Shown here one piece after another: positions 7,130-9,351 of a stretch of DNA of 9,351 nt. The notes below the pieces were generated by a model. It was not told the DNA's origin, searched no databases, and worked only from the letters and a program-made list of their open reading frames with translations. Numbering within the stretch: position 1 is the stretch's first letter; each line of letters opens with the position of its first letter. The stretch comes from Aromatoleum sp. (GTDB taxonomy: Bacteria; Pseudomonadota; Gammaproteobacteria; Burkholderiales; Casimicrobiaceae): assembly GCA_010365205.1 (NCBI GenBank), contig JAAFGU010000080.1, positions 1 to 9,351 of the forward strand, given 5' to 3'. A program made the translations under genes and the position numbers.

Positions 7130-8107
7130 TCAGACCGAGCGGGCGACAACGCCCGCCAGCTGCCGCAGATCCAGCGTGAATCCCGTCGCGGGCCGCGCGC
7201 GGCCGAAAACTTTGCCGATCCCGTCGTAACGACCGCCGTTGCCGATCGCGTTCGGTTCGCCGGCGGTGAACACGGAGAAGATCGCGCCGTTCTGATAATG
7301 ATAGCCGCGCAGGTCGGCGAGATCGATGTGCAGTGCCTCGACATGCGACTGCGCCGAGCGGGCGAGTGCTGCCAACGCGGCGAGCGCGTTGCTGATGGCC
7401 GGCGTGTCCGGCAGTCGCGCGCTCGCCGCCTTCAGCACTTCCTGCGCGGGACCGTACAGCGTCGGCAAAGCGGTCAGAGCGGAGCGCCAGGCCGCCGGCA
7501 GCTTCGCGGTGAGCTCGAACACGGTCGGCACGTCCTTCGCGCGCAGCGCGGCAAAGATATCCGTGTCCTCGCCATTGCCGGCGATCCCCGCGGCCGAGGC
7601 CAGCGCGCGATAGACGCCGACGTGGCCGAGGTCGAGATGCAGCCTTTGCACTCCGGCGGCGGCGAGCGACGACAGGAGCATGCCGACGACTTCCTCGTCG
7701 CCGGCGATCGCCGGTTCGCCGAAGAGCTCGGCGCCGATCTGGACGACTTCGCGTGTCTGTGCGGTTGCCGCGGGCGTCGTGCGCAGGACGCTTCCGGCAT
7801 AGCACAGCCGCGTGATGCCGGACTCGTTCAGCAGATGCGCGTCGATGCGCGCGACCTGCGGCGTGATGTCGGCGCGCAAGCCGAGCAAGCGTCCCGACAG
7901 CGGGTCGACGACCTTGAACGTCTGGAGGTCAAGATCGCGGCCGGTGCCGGTCAGCAGAGAATCAAGATGTTCGACCAGCGGCGGCTGGACGAGCCGGTAG
8001 CCGCGGCCGCGGAAATGGTCGAGCAAAAGCCTGCGCAGCGCCTCGACCCGCTCGGCTTCCGGCGGGAGGACGTCCTCGATGTGCTCGGGCAGAATCCACT
8101 TACGCAT
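7130..8107 (-). CDS. hisZ: ATP phosphoribosyltransferase regulatory subunit (HisZ), short C-terminus
   Basis: HisZ is a catalytically inactive paralogue of histidyl-tRNA synthetase. It pairs with the short form of HisG to make the ATP-phosphoribosyltransferase of the first histidine step and confers histidine feedback control. The 325-aa protein has the expected start MRKWILPEHIEDVLPPEA, the class II synthetase-like core TGTGRDLDLQTFKVVDPLSGR and GLRADITPQVARIDAHLL, then LDLGHVGVYRAL, and the closing motifs DLADLRGYHYQNGAIFSVF, NAIGNGGRYD and FGRARPATGFTLDLRQLA. It stops about 11 residues after that last motif. Betaproteobacterial HisZ proteins I remember are about 380 aa and continue for another 50 or so residues, so this one lacks that tail. 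ATG at 8107 overlaps the end of the DUF2065 gene by 8 nt (ATGCGTAA) and has no Shine-Dalgarno sequence, suggesting translational coupling. hisG is not in the window. Confidence 0.95.
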   Translation of the reverse strand: MRKWILPEHIEDVLPPEAERVEALRRLLLDHFRGRGYRLVQPPLVEHLDSLLTGTGRDLDLQTFKVVDPLSGRLLGLRADITPQVARIDAHLLNESGITRLCYAGSVLRTTPAATAQTREVVQIGAELFGEPAIAGDEEVVGMLLSSLAAAGVQRLHLDLGHVGVYRALASAAGIAGNGEDTDIFAALRAKDVPTVFELTAKLPAAWRSALTALPTLYGPAQEVLKAASARLPDTPAISNALAALAALARSAQSHVEALHIDLADLRGYHYQNGAIFSVFTAGEPNAIGNGGRYDGIGKVFGRARPATGFTLDLRQLAGVVARSV

Positions 8108-8291
8108 GGGACAGGAGCCAATAGCCGGCAAGGCCGATCAGGATCGAGATGAGGCCAATGAAGCGCAACTGGCCGTCGCTGAGTTCCACGAGGCGGCGGA
8201 AGCTTTCGCGCCATAGTTGCGGCGCGAGCAGCGGCAACAGGCCCTCGACCACCAGCACCAGCGCGAGCGCCGCCAGCAGTGTATCCGACAC
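8100..8291 (-). CDS. Small DUF2065 (YjeT-like) inner-membrane protein
   Basis: A 63-aa protein with two predicted membrane helices (about residues 4-22 and 43-60) joined by a short polar stretch containing LWRESFRRLVELSDGQLRFIG. This matches the DUF2065/YjeT family, which commonly sits just after hflC; the function is unknown. The start is GTG at 8291, with AGGGGA about 6 nt upstream. It begins 41 nt after the hflC stop, and its TAA lies inside the first codons of hisZ. Its place in the hflKC operon hints at a membrane role near the HflKC-FtsH complex, but that is inference only. Confidence 0.9.
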   Translation of the reverse strand: MSDTLLAALALVLVVEGLLPLLAPQLWRESFRRLVELSDGQLRFIGLISILIGLAGYWLLSHA

Positions 8292-8332
8292 TCGCGTCCC
8301 CTTGCGGCGTGCGGTGGGTCGTCGCGCGGGCG

Positions 8333-9220
8333 CTACTTGGCGGTCTTCGCGCCCGCCGGGCCGGTGTTCTTCAAGTAGCGGAAGAAATCGGAACTCGGGT
8401 CCAGCACCATGACATCGCTCTTGCTCCGGAACGTCGCCTTGTAGGCCTCGAGACTGCGATAGAACGCGTAGAACTCGGGGTTCGCGCCGTACGCCTGTGC
8501 GTAGATCGCCGAGGCCTTGGCGTCGCCCTCCCCCTTCAGCTTTTGCGACTGCCGGTAGGCGTCGGCGAGAATCACCTCGCGCTGCCGGTCGGCATCGGCG
8601 CGGATCTTCTCGGACTCGGCCTGGCCCAGCGACCGCAGCTCATTGGCCACCCGCCGCCGCTCGGATTCCATGCGCGCGAACACCGGGCCGGTGACGTCGG
8701 GCGGCAGCTCGACGCGGCGCAACCGAACGTCGACGATCTCGACGCCGATCGACTTCGCGTCGATGTCGGCTTTCTGCCGCGTCGTCGTCATGATCTTGTC
8801 GCGCTCGGCGGAGATGGCGTCATGCATCGTCCGCTTGTTGAATTCCTCGGCGAGGTTCGACCGTACCGTCTGCGAGATTCGGCGGCGCGCGGCCTCTTCG
8901 TCGCCCTGGACGCTGACGTAGTACTGCTTGACGTCGGTGATGCGCCACAGCACGAAAAAGTCCACCAGCAGCGGCTTTTTCTCCGACGTGGTGATGCGGT
9001 CCGGCTCCGCGTTGTCGAGCAGCAGAATGCGGCGATCGTAATACTTGACGTTCTGCATCAGCGGGACTTTCGCGTACAGTCCCGCGATCGCCTGCGTCTC
9101 GATGATCTCGCCCAGCTGAAAGCGGATCGCGAACTGGCGCTGGTCGACCGTGTAGAGCGACTGCGACGCCACCAGCAGCAGCGCGACGATCAGGGCGAGC
9201 ACGGGCATAGTAAAGCGCAT
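8333..9220 (-). CDS. hflC: HflC, SPFH/band 7 membrane protein modulating FtsH
   Basis: A 295-aa HflC, which with HflK forms a large inner-membrane complex that surrounds and modulates the FtsH protease, with the bulk of the protein on the periplasmic side. One N-terminal membrane helix (about 5-22) is followed by the SPFH/band 7 domain: YTVDQRQFAIRFQLGEI, GLYAKVPLMQNVKYYDRRIL, the DFFVLWRITDVKQYY strand, and VEIVDVRLRRVELPPDV. A charged Ala/Glu/Arg-rich coiled-coil region runs at about 185-235. The C-terminus includes DPSSDFFRYLKN. The length is close to betaproteobacterial HflC and a little below that of E. coli (334). ATG at 9220 has a GGGAG ribosome site about 8 nt upstream, and the hflK stop lies 3 nt before it, so hflK and hflC are probably translated as a coupled pair. 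Confidence 0.97.
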   Translation of the reverse strand: MRFTMPVLALIVALLLVASQSLYTVDQRQFAIRFQLGEIIETQAIAGLYAKVPLMQNVKYYDRRILLLDNAEPDRITTSEKKPLLVDFFVLWRITDVKQYYVSVQGDEEAARRRISQTVRSNLAEEFNKRTMHDAISAERDKIMTTTRQKADIDAKSIGVEIVDVRLRRVELPPDVTGPVFARMESERRRVANELRSLGQAESEKIRADADRQREVILADAYRQSQKLKGEGDAKASAIYAQAYGANPEFYAFYRSLEAYKATFRSKSDVMVLDPSSDFFRYLKNTGPAGAKTAK

Positions 9221-9223
9221 CGC

Positions 9224-9351
9224 CTATCTCCCGTCGCGGCCGCGAAGCGCGTCACGCGAACGCGACGGATCGAGCGTGACCGTCGGCTCCGGCGCCGGCG
9301 GCGTGGATTGCCGTGACGCCGGCAGGTCGGCGGCGGCGCCTGTGGCGCCTG
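9224..9351 (-). CDS. hflK: HflK, C-terminal tail only (5' part beyond window)
   Basis: The last 41 codons of an open frame end with TAG at 9224-9226, 3 nt before the hflC ATG. The peptide is Pro/Ala-rich and then becomes Arg/Asp-rich, ending SRSRDALRGRDGR. Low-complexity Pro/Ala linkers followed by an Arg-rich end are typical of HflK C-termini in this class, and hflK is nearly always the gene before hflC. The conserved SPFH domain is not in the window, so identity rests on position and tail composition. Confidence 0.85.
   Translation of the reverse strand, partial: GATGAAADLPASRQSTPPAPEPTVTLDPSRSRDALRGRDGR

Noticed and set aside
7096..7344. A longer start for purA, adding 83 residues
   Set aside because: The extension overlaps the end of hisZ in another frame and is not like any PurA N-terminus; MGKNVVVIGTQWG at 7095 is the family start.

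Overview
The window reads as a core-chromosome segment of a high-GC betaproteobacterium (Burkholderiales, Rhodocyclales or a relative). The reasons are the block hflK-hflC-DUF2065-hisZ-purA-phosphoribosyltransferase, which is typical of that class, the use of HisZ (a short-HisG partner), strong GC bias at third codon positions, and protein wording close to betaproteobacterial family members. No mobile element, CRISPR array, phage gene or toxin/defence module was found. I see no undescribed system here; the points of interest are details of architecture.

Layout. All protein genes lie on the minus strand, so transcription runs from right to left. At the right edge is the C-terminal tail of HflK (9224-9351). 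It is followed by hflC (8333-9220), a tiny two-helix DUF2065 membrane protein (8100-8291), hisZ (7130-8107), purA (5803-7095) and a purine-type phosphoribosyltransferase (5280-5789). Gaps are short (3 to 41 nt), with one 8-nt overlap, as expected for one operon. After a 362-nt spacer with no recognisable gene comes a single LivK-type periplasmic substrate-binding protein gene (3781-4917) with no permease or ATPase genes beside it.

The only plus-strand gene is tRNA-Leu(CAG) (3526-3612). It has a consensus sigma70-type promoter and a strong Rho-independent terminator of its own. It sits head-to-head with rnr (RNase R, 1096-3489), and the tRNA promoter's -35 box lies inside the first rnr codons. 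Left of rnr, on the same strand, is purT (1-926), cut by the window edge.

How the genes fit together. HflK/HflC form the inner-membrane SPFH complex that modulates FtsH. HisZ supports the first step of histidine synthesis, which consumes PRPP and ATP. PurT, PurA and the phosphoribosyltransferase serve purine synthesis, the AMP branch and probably salvage. RNase R handles structured RNA turnover. The links are mainly nucleotide and PRPP metabolism plus housekeeping quality control. HisZ here is shorter at its C-terminus than the family members I remember.
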